From UBA1219 sp045601425 (lineage in GTDB: Bacteria > Bacteroidota > Bacteroidia > Bacteroidales > P3), in the NCBI GenBank assembly GCA_045601425.1, contig JAZRZP010000022.1, positions 23,749 to 87,748 of the forward strand: 64,000 nucleotides of DNA, given 5' to 3'. The translations under genes and the position numbers were made by a program. Below are positions 25,901 through 34,159 of this stretch, piece by piece. A model generated the notes under the pieces. That model ran no database searches. It was not told the DNA's origin and worked only from the letters and a program-made list of their open reading frames with translations. Numbering within the stretch: the stretch's first letter is position 1; each line of letters opens with the position of its first letter.

Positions 25901-27163
25901 ATGAAAGATAAAAACATAGAGTTGAGAAGCTCTGAAGTACAAGAAATACTAGGACGTCCTCCTAGGAAAATAATAAAGAGTGGTATTGCAGTAATATTTA
26001 TCGTTATGACATTGCTTTTTGTCGGGAGTTATTTCATCAAATATCCCGAAGTTCTGACATCTTCTATCACTGTTACGACTGAAAATCTCCCAGCGGGGGT
26101 AGTGTCAAAGTTGTCAGGAAGAATTGATTCGGTCTTTGTGACAGAAAAACAGCATGTATCGAATGGTGATTTGTTGGCTGTACTAGAAAATCCAGCTTGC
26201 TTTGAAGATGTGCAGTTGCTTAAATTGACAATGGATACGATTGATGCTTGTAGACCATTGCTTTTGGGAGATCTGCAACCGTACTATACTTCTTTTCTGA
26301 AAGCTCGTGAAGACTATCGGCATTTTTTGCAGACAGATTATCACAACCGTAAAATAAAGGTTATACAGAAGCAAATTGCGGTACAGAAACAACTTGTGAA
26401 AAAATCTAGAAATCAAGTCTATAACGGGAAGGAACAGGTTGAAGTGGCTCATAGCCTTTATGTCATGGATTCGATGCTTTATGTTATGGATGCCCAGTCA
26501 ATGAGTGGATTGCAGGTGTCAAGAAATAAATATCTGACTCAACAGCAATCTTATGAGTCTACTCAGATGGATTTTGATAATCAACGCATTGCTATTCTTC
26601 AATTAGAACAGACGATTTTCGACCTGCAACATGAACGGGTAGAGGAGGAAACGGATCTCGTCATATCTTTGAACACAGCACGTAATCAGTTGCTTTCGCA
26701 GATACAGGATTGGGAGCAGTCGTATCTTCTGAAAGCTCCGTGTGATGGAATTGCGACATTCACAAAATATTGGCAAAAAAACCAGAATGTGGCAGAGGGG
26801 GAAATTATTGTTACCGTAGTGCCTGAAAAACAACGTCATATTGTCGGCAAAATACTGCTCCCTTCCCATGGAGCAGGAAAAGTAAAAGTTGGACAAATCG
26901 TCAACGTAAAGTTCGATGGATTCCCTTATATGGAGTATGGAATGGTGAAAGTAAGAATCTGTGATATTGCACTTGTTCCTGTGACTGAAGACGGAGCAGA
27001 CAAATACCTATTAGAGGTGAATTTTCCGAATCATCTTGTGACAACTTATGGTAAAAAACTGAATTTTACTCAGAAAATGACAGGTACAGCAGAAATCGTA
27101 ACTGACGATTTGTGTCTGTTGGACCGTTTCCTGAATCCCATAAGGTCATTGTTCCAGCGTTAG
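25901..27163 (+). CDS. HlyD-family membrane fusion protein
   Basis: A 420-residue periplasmic adaptor with one N-terminal membrane segment (~residues 27-46). It links the C39 ABC exporter to an outer-membrane channel in a type I-like system. Barrel-sandwich halves flank a long coiled coil (~150-265); the segments SSKLSGRIDSVFVTEKQHVSNGD-like (VSKLSGRIDSVF) and LKAPCDGIATFTKYWQKNQNV are the matching halves. A C-terminal beta-barrel contains GKVKVGQIVNVKFDGFPY. It starts 12 bases after the transporter and ends the cluster; the next gene is convergent 8 bases away. No TolC-like partner is encoded in the cluster, so a housekeeping channel is probably used. Confidence 0.9.
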   Translation: MKDKNIELRSSEVQEILGRPPRKIIKSGIAVIFIVMTLLFVGSYFIKYPEVLTSSITVTTENLPAGVVSKLSGRIDSVFVTEKQHVSNGDLLAVLENPACFEDVQLLKLTMDTIDACRPLLLGDLQPYYTSFLKAREDYRHFLQTDYHNRKIKVIQKQIAVQKQLVKKSRNQVYNGKEQVEVAHSLYVMDSMLYVMDAQSMSGLQVSRNKYLTQQQSYESTQMDFDNQRIAILQLEQTIFDLQHERVEEETDLVISLNTARNQLLSQIQDWEQSYLLKAPCDGIATFTKYWQKNQNVAEGEIIVTVVPEKQRHIVGKILLPSHGAGKVKVGQIVNVKFDGFPYMEYGMVKVRICDIALVPVTEDGADKYLLEVNFPNHLVTTYGKKLNFTQKMTGTAEIVTDDLCLLDRFLNPIRSLFQR

Positions 27164-27171
27164 TTTAAATC

Positions 27172-28983
27172 TTATTTTACCGGGATGGTGTATGTGGCAC
27201 CGAGTATGAAATTTATGCGTTGCGACGGGTAGTTGGTCCAGATGAAGTAGCGCTGGCAGGCCACGTTGTTGATGTCGGCGAAGAACGAAAGAGCCCTGCT
27301 GTAGCGGTATTCGAGGTCGATGTTTACACCGTATTTCATTTTTATGTCTTCTTCCACCCATTGCGAGCCTATGCGGTTCTGAGCTTTCCTATTGCCTATG
27401 AATCCGCCTTCCAGACGCGCGTAAAATTTGCTGTTGAGGTTGTATGCCACAGTGAGGTAGGCGTCCCATACCGGACGGTACCATGCTTCTTTTATGCCGT
27501 CGCCCTTTAGGTTGTAGTTGAAGAAATCTCCACGCACACCCACCGAAATCTTTTCATCGTAGTGGTAAACAATGTCGGCGTTCAGGTTGAGTATGTTCAC
27601 GTCGTTGTAAACGGTTCTGTACACGTTGTTCAGCGAGTAGAACGTGTCGAGCATGAAGAAATTCAGGTTTTTGTACAGGGTATACGATACCCCGATGCGG
27701 GTGTCGAATTTTTTTGTGAAATTGAATTTCATTTCGGCAAAAAGCTGGTTGTATGTCGAGTTGCGTGTCTCGCAGCGCGGAGCGATGTATGGGTTCTCAT
27801 TCCGGAGCGACTGCCAGCTGTGGTGTATGTAATCGCCGTAGAGACCGAAAGTAAGGTGGAGAATGTCGTTGAACAGCGTCTGTGAGAGGTCGATGTTGGG
27901 GAAGATTTTGAATCCCTTGTCTTCGTTGTTGGCATACGCGAATTTCAGTCCAATGTTCATTTTGAAGCCGAAAGCCTTGAAACTGAAGTAAGGCTGTGCA
28001 CCGAACAGCAGTGAACTGCTTAGGTACGAGCGGGTTGCCGCATTGGGGTCGAGAGAGGGCAGGGCAGGCATGGGCAGCAGGGTGCTGTCGCCCGAATTCT
28101 TGAAATAGTCGAGATTTATTTTAAGTCCGGCCATCTGCTTTTCGGTTCCCCAGAAGGCGAAGCCGTAGTGTGCATCGGCATTGAGCGAAAGGTTGAACTC
28201 GTTCGAGGAATATTTGTCGGCGAGGTCGGTAATGGCGAGGTTGGCTTCGTAGCCGAGCTGGTTCACGTCGGTATTGTTGCTCTTGAATTGGGCTTTCAGA
28301 CCGAAATTATGGTAATATTGCGAGTAGTCGGATGTCTGAAGCTCGTTTTCCGTAGGATAAAGGCTGGAGAAGAGCGTGTCATGAAATCCGTAATAAAGGT
28401 TGTAGTCGTGAGTGTAGAATACGTTGGCCGAAAGCGTGTTCTTGGCCCATATTTTCTTGCCGAAGACATCGGCGATGGTGTTCGAAAAGTGGTTCTTGCC
28501 ATAGTCTTTGAGTGTCCACCACGAGGATTTGTGATAAATTCTCGCACCGTAGTTCAGCGTTTTGCTGCGGGTACTGTTGTAGTAAAGGTCGGCAAAGGGG
28601 GTGCAGTAGTTTCCGAATCCAAGTTTGATGTAGTTGTGGTACAGTCGCGAAGCCGGCTCGCCTACAACGCGTGCTGGCTGTATGGCTTCGGGAGCATATA
28701 TCGTGTAAATTCTCTGGCTTTCAATGGAATAGGTGTATTCTGGCGTCATGGTGGCGGTATCCACAATGGCCGGAGCGACGTTTATCTTGTCGGAATTTTT
28801 CAAGGTAGGGTCGTAGCTGCCTAGTACAACAACTTTTTCGTTGTAGAAACTGGTGTCAGCTTTCTTGTTTTGAGCCGATACATGGACATTGCACGCCAGT
28901 GCCATTGCCAGCAGTGCAAAAGCCGAAATGTTTTGCCGTGTTTTCATAATGGACATGTTTTTAATGTTTCTCATCGCTTTCAT
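27172..28983 (-). CDS. Outer-membrane beta-barrel protein (TonB-dependent-receptor-like, no plug)
   Basis: A 603-residue protein with a signal peptide ending near VHVSAQ. From ~residue 95 it is built of alternating aromatic beta strands (GFGNYCTPFADLYYNSTRS, NYGARIYHKSSWWTL, and others) and ends FILGATYTIPVK, consistent with a large outer-membrane barrel. There is no TonB box or plug domain, so it is not a typical receptor. The ATG at 28983 overlaps the stop of the upstream TPR gene (ATGA), implying translational coupling. A start at the internal Met13 (28947) would give a more usual signal peptide. Its partnership with the TPR protein suggests an envelope assembly or transport role, but the function is unknown. 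Confidence 0.7.
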   Translation of the reverse strand: MKAMRNIKNMSIMKTRQNISAFALLAMALACNVHVSAQNKKADTSFYNEKVVVLGSYDPTLKNSDKINVAPAIVDTATMTPEYTYSIESQRIYTIYAPEAIQPARVVGEPASRLYHNYIKLGFGNYCTPFADLYYNSTRSKTLNYGARIYHKSSWWTLKDYGKNHFSNTIADVFGKKIWAKNTLSANVFYTHDYNLYYGFHDTLFSSLYPTENELQTSDYSQYYHNFGLKAQFKSNNTDVNQLGYEANLAITDLADKYSSNEFNLSLNADAHYGFAFWGTEKQMAGLKINLDYFKNSGDSTLLPMPALPSLDPNAATRSYLSSSLLFGAQPYFSFKAFGFKMNIGLKFAYANNEDKGFKIFPNIDLSQTLFNDILHLTFGLYGDYIHHSWQSLRNENPYIAPRCETRNSTYNQLFAEMKFNFTKKFDTRIGVSYTLYKNLNFFMLDTFYSLNNVYRTVYNDVNILNLNADIVYHYDEKISVGVRGDFFNYNLKGDGIKEAWYRPVWDAYLTVAYNLNSKFYARLEGGFIGNRKAQNRIGSQWVEEDIKMKYGVNIDLEYRYSRALSFFADINNVACQRYFIWTNYPSQRINFILGATYTIPVK

Positions 28984-31900
28984 TCGTTAATGTCAATGAT
29001 TTCTTCGTCTTTCTGGTTTTCGGGATTTTCGATGTTTTTCTTCATCTCTTCTTCCTGAAGTATTTCGTTGAGTTTTGCGGTAGCTTCAAGAACGAGGTCT
29101 TCGCCGTCGTAGTTGTCTATGATGCTCTGCAACGTCTGTTTGGCCTGAAGGTCGTTGCCGTTTATGTGGAATATGTCTGCCCAGAGAATGAATGTCTTGG
29201 CAGCCCAATAGTCGCTGTGTGGGTCGGAAATGGCTTCGTCGATGGCCAGTTCGGCGTTGGCGTAGTCCTTTTTCTTGAAATAGGATTCGGCTTCGCGGTA
29301 GGCGGCTTCGCCGGAATATTCGCCGTTGTCGGAGTTCCGCAAAGTCCGGTAGGCAACCATGGCACTGTCGGTGTAGCCCAAGGTGTAGAATGCTCTGGCT
29401 TTGCTGATGGCAGCTTCTTCGCGGTCTTCGGTGGAGTATTTCTCGCTGGACAAAATCACATTTGCCCTTTCGATGACGTTCTGGTAATCGGTGAGTTCGT
29501 AAAAGGTTCTCATCGCACCCATGCTGGCAAGCTGTATGTTGCCTTCAATTTCGGATACCTGCGCAAGTTGCATGAATAGAGAATTTGCTTTGGCATAACT
29601 CTTTGAATTGTAGGCTATTATTGCGGCATTTCGCAACGATGTCTCGGTGTATTTCGATTTGGCCTGCGAGGCTACGTATTCGTAGTATGGCAGTGCCTCC
29701 TCGTTTTTTCCGTCTCTGTACAGACAGTCGGCAAGGTAGTAGGTGGCATTGAGTTTGAACAGTCCGTTGGGGAACTTTTTCAGGTAGTTTTTCAGGCCAT
29801 TCACGGCTTTTGCAGTTTCTCCGCTGAAATAGTGTCCTTCGGCAGATACGAAGGTCATGGAGTCCTGTTCTATGTCCGAAATCACGACATTTGTGGTTTT
29901 CTGTACATAAGTGAAATATTCGTCAATGCGGCCTTGGTTGCTGTATATGTTTTTTACGGTGAGCAGTGCATCGCGTGATTCCGGTGTGCCGGGATACTTG
30001 CCAAGTATTTTGTCGAATACGGTGAGGGCTTCGGTCTCCCGTGAAGCGTTGTAGTGAATGATGCCGGTCTTCAGGAGTGCCTCCTTGGCATAGGAGCTGT
30101 TCGGGTATTTGTCAAGATACTGTTCGTAGTAGCGTAGGGCGTTCGAGTCGTCGTCGTTGAGCAGGTAAGTGCCGGCTATCTCGAATGTGGCCGACGGTGC
30201 AATGCTCGAATTGGGGTAGGTGGCAAGCAGGTTGTTCAGGCATGAAATCTTGTCGTTGTACTGTCCGAGTGCACCATACGAAAGTGCTTTCTGGTAGCAG
30301 GCGTAGTCTGCATCGACACCGCGGCTGGCAATGACCTTGTTGTAGTAGAAGATGGCGTCGTTGAATTTCTTCTGTATGAAATAGCCGTCGGCGATGCGGT
30401 TGTTGGCGTCGTCAATCTGGCGTTTGTCGTCTGCGGTGTTGGCCGAGGCTGTGAATTTCTTGAAGTTCTCCACCGACATGGCGTAGTTTTTGAGTTTGTA
30501 GTTGGTGTAGCCGAGCGTGTACTGTGCCTGCAGGTTGTATTGGGACTGCTGTGCCGATGACGTTACGAAGAACTTGTCCAGATCGTTCTTGGCTTTACTG
30601 AACTGGTCCTTGCGGTAGTAGCATTCGCCGCGCAGGTAGTATGCGTCGGTGGTTACTTTTGCCAGAGCGTTGATTTTTATGGTTTTGGAAAAGAGTTTCT
30701 CGGCGTTGTCAATGTCGTTTCCGTTGAAGAGCTCTATGCCTCGGTTGAGTGCTATACGCTGGTATGCCTGATTGAGGGAGTGTGTCTTTTCAGGCAGTTT
30801 TTCGATGAGTTCGAGTGCGTTCTTGTAGTTGCGTGTCGAAAAATACAGCGAGGTCAGCAGCTCGTTTATTTCGTTCTTGTGCGAGGTCTTGGGGTACTGC
30901 GTGAGGTGGTTCTGGAGCAGCTGTATGGATTCGTTGAAGGGCGTGCGGCCGATTTCACACGAAAGTTTCGCGTAATTGAAGAGTGCGTCCTCCTTGATTT
31001 TTTCGTTGTAATTCATGTTCGCCACCTGCCTGAATACCGTGAGGGCCTCCGGTTTCTGGTTCGTTTTCACGTAAATGTCGGCAAGGTGGTAGAGTGCGTT
31101 CTGAGCAATGCTGTCGTTCTCGGAAGCGAAATGTCTGAAGCATACTATCGCCGAGTCGTATTTCTGCAGCTGGTAGTAGCAGAACCCCATCTGGTATTCG
31201 TTGTCTTGCTGGGCGTAAGCGTTGGCCTGTTCGAAATATTTCAGCGCTTGAGCGTATTCCCCTTTGCGGTAGCACACTTCGCCCACCATCTGCTCTATCT
31301 CCGACTTGCGGGCATCGTTGGAATTGGCTATCAGTTCGGGAGCCATGGCAATGAGGTCTTCCTCCTTGTCGAGGAAATAGTATATCTGTGCTATGTAGTA
31401 CGGTACTATCTTGGCGAACTTCTTGTCTTTCTGGAGTTTCTGGAAATTGGCAAGGGCGAGGTCGTAGCTTTCTTCTTCGTACTGTATGTGTGCGTAGTAG
31501 TAGAGTGCAGAATTGGAGTATTTCGATTTGCCCTGCATTATGCGTGAAAAGTATGGCTTGGCGTCTTTGGCCTCACCGTTCTGGAAAAGGCAGTATCCGA
31601 CCTTGAACTCGTATTCGGAGCGGTGGCCGAAATCTATCTGCGAATCATCGACTTTGCGGTATTCCGCAAGAGCGTTCTTGTAGTCCTTGTTGGCGTAATG
31701 ATGGTTGGCGAGGAAGAAATGCGCCATGTTCACCTTCGAACTTTGCGGGTATCTGCGTATGAATTCGTCGAGTTTTATCTTCGCGTCCTGATTCGACAGA
31801 AGCTGGGAGCATACTGCGGCATAATAGTATGAATTTTCGGTGTTTATGTCGAAATTCAACGATTTTTCTGCAATGATTTTCTCGAATGCATGCTGTGCCG

Positions 31901-32066
31901 ATGCGTATTTTTCCTTCTCAAAAAGATCCAAGGCTCGCAGGTATTCTTCGTTCTTTCTGTCGCGTAGATCTGTACTTTGCCCCATAACGATATTGAACAA
32001 CATCAGTGTACAGAGTATAACTGTTTGATATCTAAACTTCTGCATAAAAAAAATGTTTTTTTTCAA
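28980..32066 (-). CDS. Large TPR-repeat envelope protein
   Basis: A 1028-residue protein with a signal peptide (hydrophobic residues ~14-29, cleavage near GQS). Almost the whole mature part is tetratricopeptide-like helical repeats: AEYRKVDDSQIDFG, ALKYFEQANAYAQQDNE, NLLATYPNSSIAPSATFEIA, EQYLDKYPNSSYAKEALLKTG, LTVFDKILGKYPGTPESRDA. The last ~30 residues are acidic. TPR arrays act as protein-binding scaffolds, and the pattern '[K/T]YPxSxxAxxA' resembles YbgF/BamD-type periplasmic TPRs. It is coupled by a 4-base overlap to the barrel gene downstream, so the pair likely acts together at the outer membrane. No catalytic domain is seen. Confidence 0.8.
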   Translation of the reverse strand: MKKNIFFMQKFRYQTVILCTLMLFNIVMGQSTDLRDRKNEEYLRALDLFEKEKYASAQHAFEKIIAEKSLNFDINTENSYYYAAVCSQLLSNQDAKIKLDEFIRRYPQSSKVNMAHFFLANHHYANKDYKNALAEYRKVDDSQIDFGHRSEYEFKVGYCLFQNGEAKDAKPYFSRIMQGKSKYSNSALYYYAHIQYEEESYDLALANFQKLQKDKKFAKIVPYYIAQIYYFLDKEEDLIAMAPELIANSNDARKSEIEQMVGEVCYRKGEYAQALKYFEQANAYAQQDNEYQMGFCYYQLQKYDSAIVCFRHFASENDSIAQNALYHLADIYVKTNQKPEALTVFRQVANMNYNEKIKEDALFNYAKLSCEIGRTPFNESIQLLQNHLTQYPKTSHKNEINELLTSLYFSTRNYKNALELIEKLPEKTHSLNQAYQRIALNRGIELFNGNDIDNAEKLFSKTIKINALAKVTTDAYYLRGECYYRKDQFSKAKNDLDKFFVTSSAQQSQYNLQAQYTLGYTNYKLKNYAMSVENFKKFTASANTADDKRQIDDANNRIADGYFIQKKFNDAIFYYNKVIASRGVDADYACYQKALSYGALGQYNDKISCLNNLLATYPNSSIAPSATFEIAGTYLLNDDDSNALRYYEQYLDKYPNSSYAKEALLKTGIIHYNASRETEALTVFDKILGKYPGTPESRDALLTVKNIYSNQGRIDEYFTYVQKTTNVVISDIEQDSMTFVSAEGHYFSGETAKAVNGLKNYLKKFPNGLFKLNATYYLADCLYRDGKNEEALPYYEYVASQAKSKYTETSLRNAAIIAYNSKSYAKANSLFMQLAQVSEIEGNIQLASMGAMRTFYELTDYQNVIERANVILSSEKYSTEDREEAAISKARAFYTLGYTDSAMVAYRTLRNSDNGEYSGEAAYREAESYFKKKDYANAELAIDEAISDPHSDYWAAKTFILWADIFHINGNDLQAKQTLQSIIDNYDGEDLVLEATAKLNEILQEEEMKKNIENPENQKDEEIIDINE

Positions 32067-32185
32067 GTTACGAAAATACTACTTTTTTCTTTGTAAACTT
32101 TTTTGCCGCAACCTATTTTATAAACAGCAAAATGTTAGTGGTGAAATTTGTAAAAAAAACTTTTTCGGGGAAGGGATTTTTTTCG

Positions 32186-32193
32186 TATATTTG
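32186..32193 (+). promoter_or_regulatory. -7 element of the phosphate butyryltransferase promoter
   Basis: TATATTTG at 32186-32193 after a T run, 46 bases before the ATG at 32240. No clean -33 TTG. Confidence 0.55.
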
Positions 32194-32239
32194 CATTCTC
32201 GTAAAATAAGCGGAATAAACATAAAAAACTGATAATAAT

Positions 32240-33148
32240 ATGATTACAACATTAGAAGATGTTTTGGCTCTGGCCAAATCAAAAGGCAAGAAAAGACTGG
32301 TGGCAGCGTATGCAAACGATGCACACACCATCGAAGCTGTTTACAATGCAATAAAAGCCGGTATCGTTGACGGTACCTTGGTAGGCGACGAAGCTACAAT
32401 AAAAGCCGTTTGTCAGGAACACGGTTTCGACTCCTCGGTATTCAGAATAGTTCAGGAAGCCGACGAAAACAAGGCTGGCGTGAAAGCCGTAGAACTCATC
32501 CGCAACGGTGAAGGCGACTTCCTTATGAAAGGCCTTCTGAGCACCGACAAGTACATGCGTGCCATCCTCAACAAGGAAACCGGCCTCATGCCCGGCAAGA
32601 AAAACGACATGCTCACACACATCGCCGTATTCCAGATACCGAGATACCACAAGTTGCTCATCGCCAGCGACGTGGCTATCATTCCCGCTCCCGATATGAA
32701 ACAGAAACAGTCCATACTCGGTTACCTTGTAAGCACTGCAAAATCCCTGCAGATAGAAAAACCGAAAGTAGCCGTATTGGCAGCTACCGAACAGGTTTCT
32801 GTCGGCATGCCTGCCTGTGTCGAAGCTGCTATCATCAGCAAAATGGGCGAACGCGGACAGATAAAGGGTGCTCTGGTTGACGGACCTCTGGCTCTCGACG
32901 TTGCCATCGACAAGGAAAGTGCTCAGGTTAAGAAACTTTCGGGCGAAGTGGCCGGCGATGCCGACTGCCTCCTTTTCCCGAACATTGAATCAGGAAACGT
33001 GTTCTACAAAGCCTGTACCAAATTTGGCGGTGCCGAACTCGGCTGCATGGTAGTAGGTGCAAAGGTTCCCTGCGTGCTCACTTCACGCGGCGACACGGCC
33101 AAGACAAAACTGTATTCTATAGCTCTGGCTTCGCTGCAATGCAAATGA
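32240..33148 (+). CDS. ptb: Phosphate butyryltransferase
   Basis: Converts butyryl-CoA (or a related acyl-CoA) and phosphate to acyl phosphate, the step before an acyl kinase makes ATP. The 302 residues match the family length. Family blocks are GDFLMKGLLSTDKYMRAILNK, ASDVAIIPAPDMKQKQSIL, VAVLAATEQVSVGMPA and NIESGNVFYKACTKFGGAELG. It is closely related to phosphate acetyltransferase, so the acyl preference is inferred. No butyrate kinase gene is adjacent. Read with kamD, kamE and the CoA-transferase subunit, it suggests butyrate formation. A terminator separates it from the PAS gene. Confidence 0.85.
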   Translation: MITTLEDVLALAKSKGKKRLVAAYANDAHTIEAVYNAIKAGIVDGTLVGDEATIKAVCQEHGFDSSVFRIVQEADENKAGVKAVELIRNGEGDFLMKGLLSTDKYMRAILNKETGLMPGKKNDMLTHIAVFQIPRYHKLLIASDVAIIPAPDMKQKQSILGYLVSTAKSLQIEKPKVAVLAATEQVSVGMPACVEAAIISKMGERGQIKGALVDGPLALDVAIDKESAQVKKLSGEVAGDADCLLFPNIESGNVFYKACTKFGGAELGCMVVGAKVPCVLTSRGDTAKTKLYSIALASLQCK

Positions 33149-33166
33149 TTTTTTAACGTCATACTG

Positions 33167-33203
33167 ATTAAGGACTGCATTCAGACAGTCCTTAATTTTT
33201 TTT
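33167..33203 (+). terminator. Terminator after ptb
   Basis: ATTAAGGACT (33167-33176) pairs with AGTCCTTAAT (33187-33196) and runs into eight T residues. The PAS gene begins only 14 bases later, so it is expressed by readthrough or processing. Confidence 0.85.
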
Positions 33204-33216
33204 AAGCAATGTAATT

Positions 33217-33558
33217 ATGGAATATTTTGAAGAAATGGACGTGGCCATCACCGTGTGCGATACGGAGGGCAACATCCTCGACATGAACGGGAAATCGGCA
33301 AAGACTTTCGAAAAGTCGGGAGGCAAGAACCTCATCGGCGGAAGCCTGCTCAACTGCCATCCCGAACCGGCAAAATCCAAGCTTATCGGCATGCTCGACA
33401 ATCCGCGTACCAATGCCTATACTATTGAAAAGGAGGGCGTCAAGAAACTTATCTACCAGACGCCGTGGTACGAAGACGGAGTGTTCAAGGGACTAGTGGA
33501 ACTCTCGATGGTGATTCCTGCCGAAATGCCGCACTATGTACGCAAACCTGCAAAATAG
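33217..33558 (+). CDS. Single-domain PAS protein
   Basis: A 113-residue cytoplasmic protein consisting of one PAS fold: VAITVCDTEGNILDMNGKSA, then GGSLLNCHPEPAKSKLIGML and a final strand pair GVFKGLVELSMVIP. There is no output domain, and the C terminus is short and Pro/Lys-rich. Such proteins bind small ligands or haem/flavin, or act as partners of other regulators; none of this can be read here. The position directly after ptb hints at sensing a metabolite of that pathway. It is followed by a strong terminator. Confidence 0.75.
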   Translation: MEYFEEMDVAITVCDTEGNILDMNGKSAKTFEKSGGKNLIGGSLLNCHPEPAKSKLIGMLDNPRTNAYTIEKEGVKKLIYQTPWYEDGVFKGLVELSMVIPAEMPHYVRKPAK

Positions 33559-33579
33559 TTTGCATGGTTCGAAAAAAGA

Positions 33580-33605
33580 GACTCCGTGTTGGAAAACACG
33601 GAGTC
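33580..33605 (+). terminator. Strong hairpin after the PAS gene
   Basis: GACTCCGTGTT (33580-33590) pairs perfectly with AACACGGAGTC (33595-33605) around GGAA. It is flanked by A-rich and weakly T-rich sequence, so it could end transcription from both sides. Confidence 0.7.
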
Positions 33606-33745
33606 TGTCTCTTTCGTTAGGAATGTCTAAGTGTGTAAGTGTGGACATTGTGGTATTTGAAAGTTTTTTTTGAAAATATTTATTTTTTTCAACAATCTGA
33701 AAATCAATAAAATAGTAGCAGAAATGTGTATTTTTTTTAAAAATA

Positions 33746-33776
33746 TTTTGCCAGTAAAAAAAAGTTCGTATCTTTG
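33746..33776 (+). promoter_or_regulatory. Promoter at the start of the accessory island
   Basis: TTTTG ending at 33750 and TATCTTTG at 33769-33776 (18-base spacer). No reading frame of note begins nearby; the first supported gene is almost 400 bases downstream, so the primary product is a long leader or non-coding RNA. Confidence 0.65.
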
Positions 33777-33782
33777 CACTTG

Positions 33783-33862
33783 AAAAGTAATGTGTCATGA
33801 TTTGCACAGAGAAAAGCGGGGTTGCAAGATTCATGGCACTTTGTGCCGGCTAACAATCCGCC
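33783..33862 (+). ncRNA. Structured leader or small RNA, proximal element
   Basis: Directly after the promoter, GCGGG-GTTG (33816-33824) pairs with CAATCCGC (33854-33861; one bulge, one wobble) and encloses a perfect hairpin GGCAC (33835-33839) / GTGCC (33843-33847). It matches no riboswitch or ribozyme core that I recognise. AT-rich, unstructured sequence (33870-33960) separates it from the next RNA element. Confidence 0.45.
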
Positions 33863-33962
33863 ACGCGAGGAAAAGTAATTGTATAATTAATGATATAAAA
33901 TATTGAAATAGAGTAAAATAACATATTGTGAATAATAGCGTTCGTCGCTGTTCTGAAAACAT

Positions 33963-34126
33963 CCTAAAGTTTGGCCACTGAAGGAATCGATCTCAGATGA
34001 CAGTAGTGAATGCCTGCGTATATAGCGTGGGCATTCCTTGTCTGAGATTGAGGGTTAGGCCAAACACCTGGGATGTGGACAAGGTTGCCCACGTTTCTTT
34101 TGGTGTTTGGTCGAATTGTTTTTAGG
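33963..34126 (+). ncRNA. Long structured RNA element, family not identified (6S-like shape)
   Basis: CCTAAA (33963-33968) pairs with TTTAGG (34121-34126). Inside are nested perfect stems: GTTTGGCC/GGCCAAAC (33969-33976 with 34058-34065), ATCTCAGA/TCTGAGAT (33990-33997 with 34041-34048) and GAATGCC/GGCATTC (34008-34014 with 34030-34036). A bubble of 13 and 9 bases lies between the first two, as in 6S RNA. A second arm, CCAAACACC/GGTGTTTGG (34060-34068 with 34102-34110), encloses GTGG/CCAC but shares bases with the first stem, so the two must compete. Translation of this stretch gives a frame joined to the next gene, which I treat as artefact. Conserved in other Bacteroidales from memory only. 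Confidence 0.55.
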
Positions 34127-34159
34127 TTAATGATGAGCGCGCCTAAAAACAAGTGCGAA

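Noticed and set aside
30780..31547. 255-residue frame on the plus strand opposite the TPR gene
   Set aside because: It is antisense to clear TPR repeats and has no promoter or family motif; it arises from codon bias.
33493..33834. Minus-strand 113-residue frame across the 33.6-33.8 kb region
   Set aside because: It spans the PAS terminator and the promoter at 33746-33776 on the other strand; no similarity.
33783..33880. Riboswitch or ribozyme (cobalamin, SAM, TPP, c-di-GMP, hammerhead, RNase P, tmRNA)
   Set aside because: None of the conserved core sequences of these families is present; only generic stems are seen.
34073..34159. N-terminal extension of the FkbH-like frame (MWTRLPTFLL...)
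   Set aside because: It lies completely within base-paired RNA (stem GGTGTTTGG and hairpin GTGG/CCAC), has no family similarity, and ATG 34160 gives a normal start.
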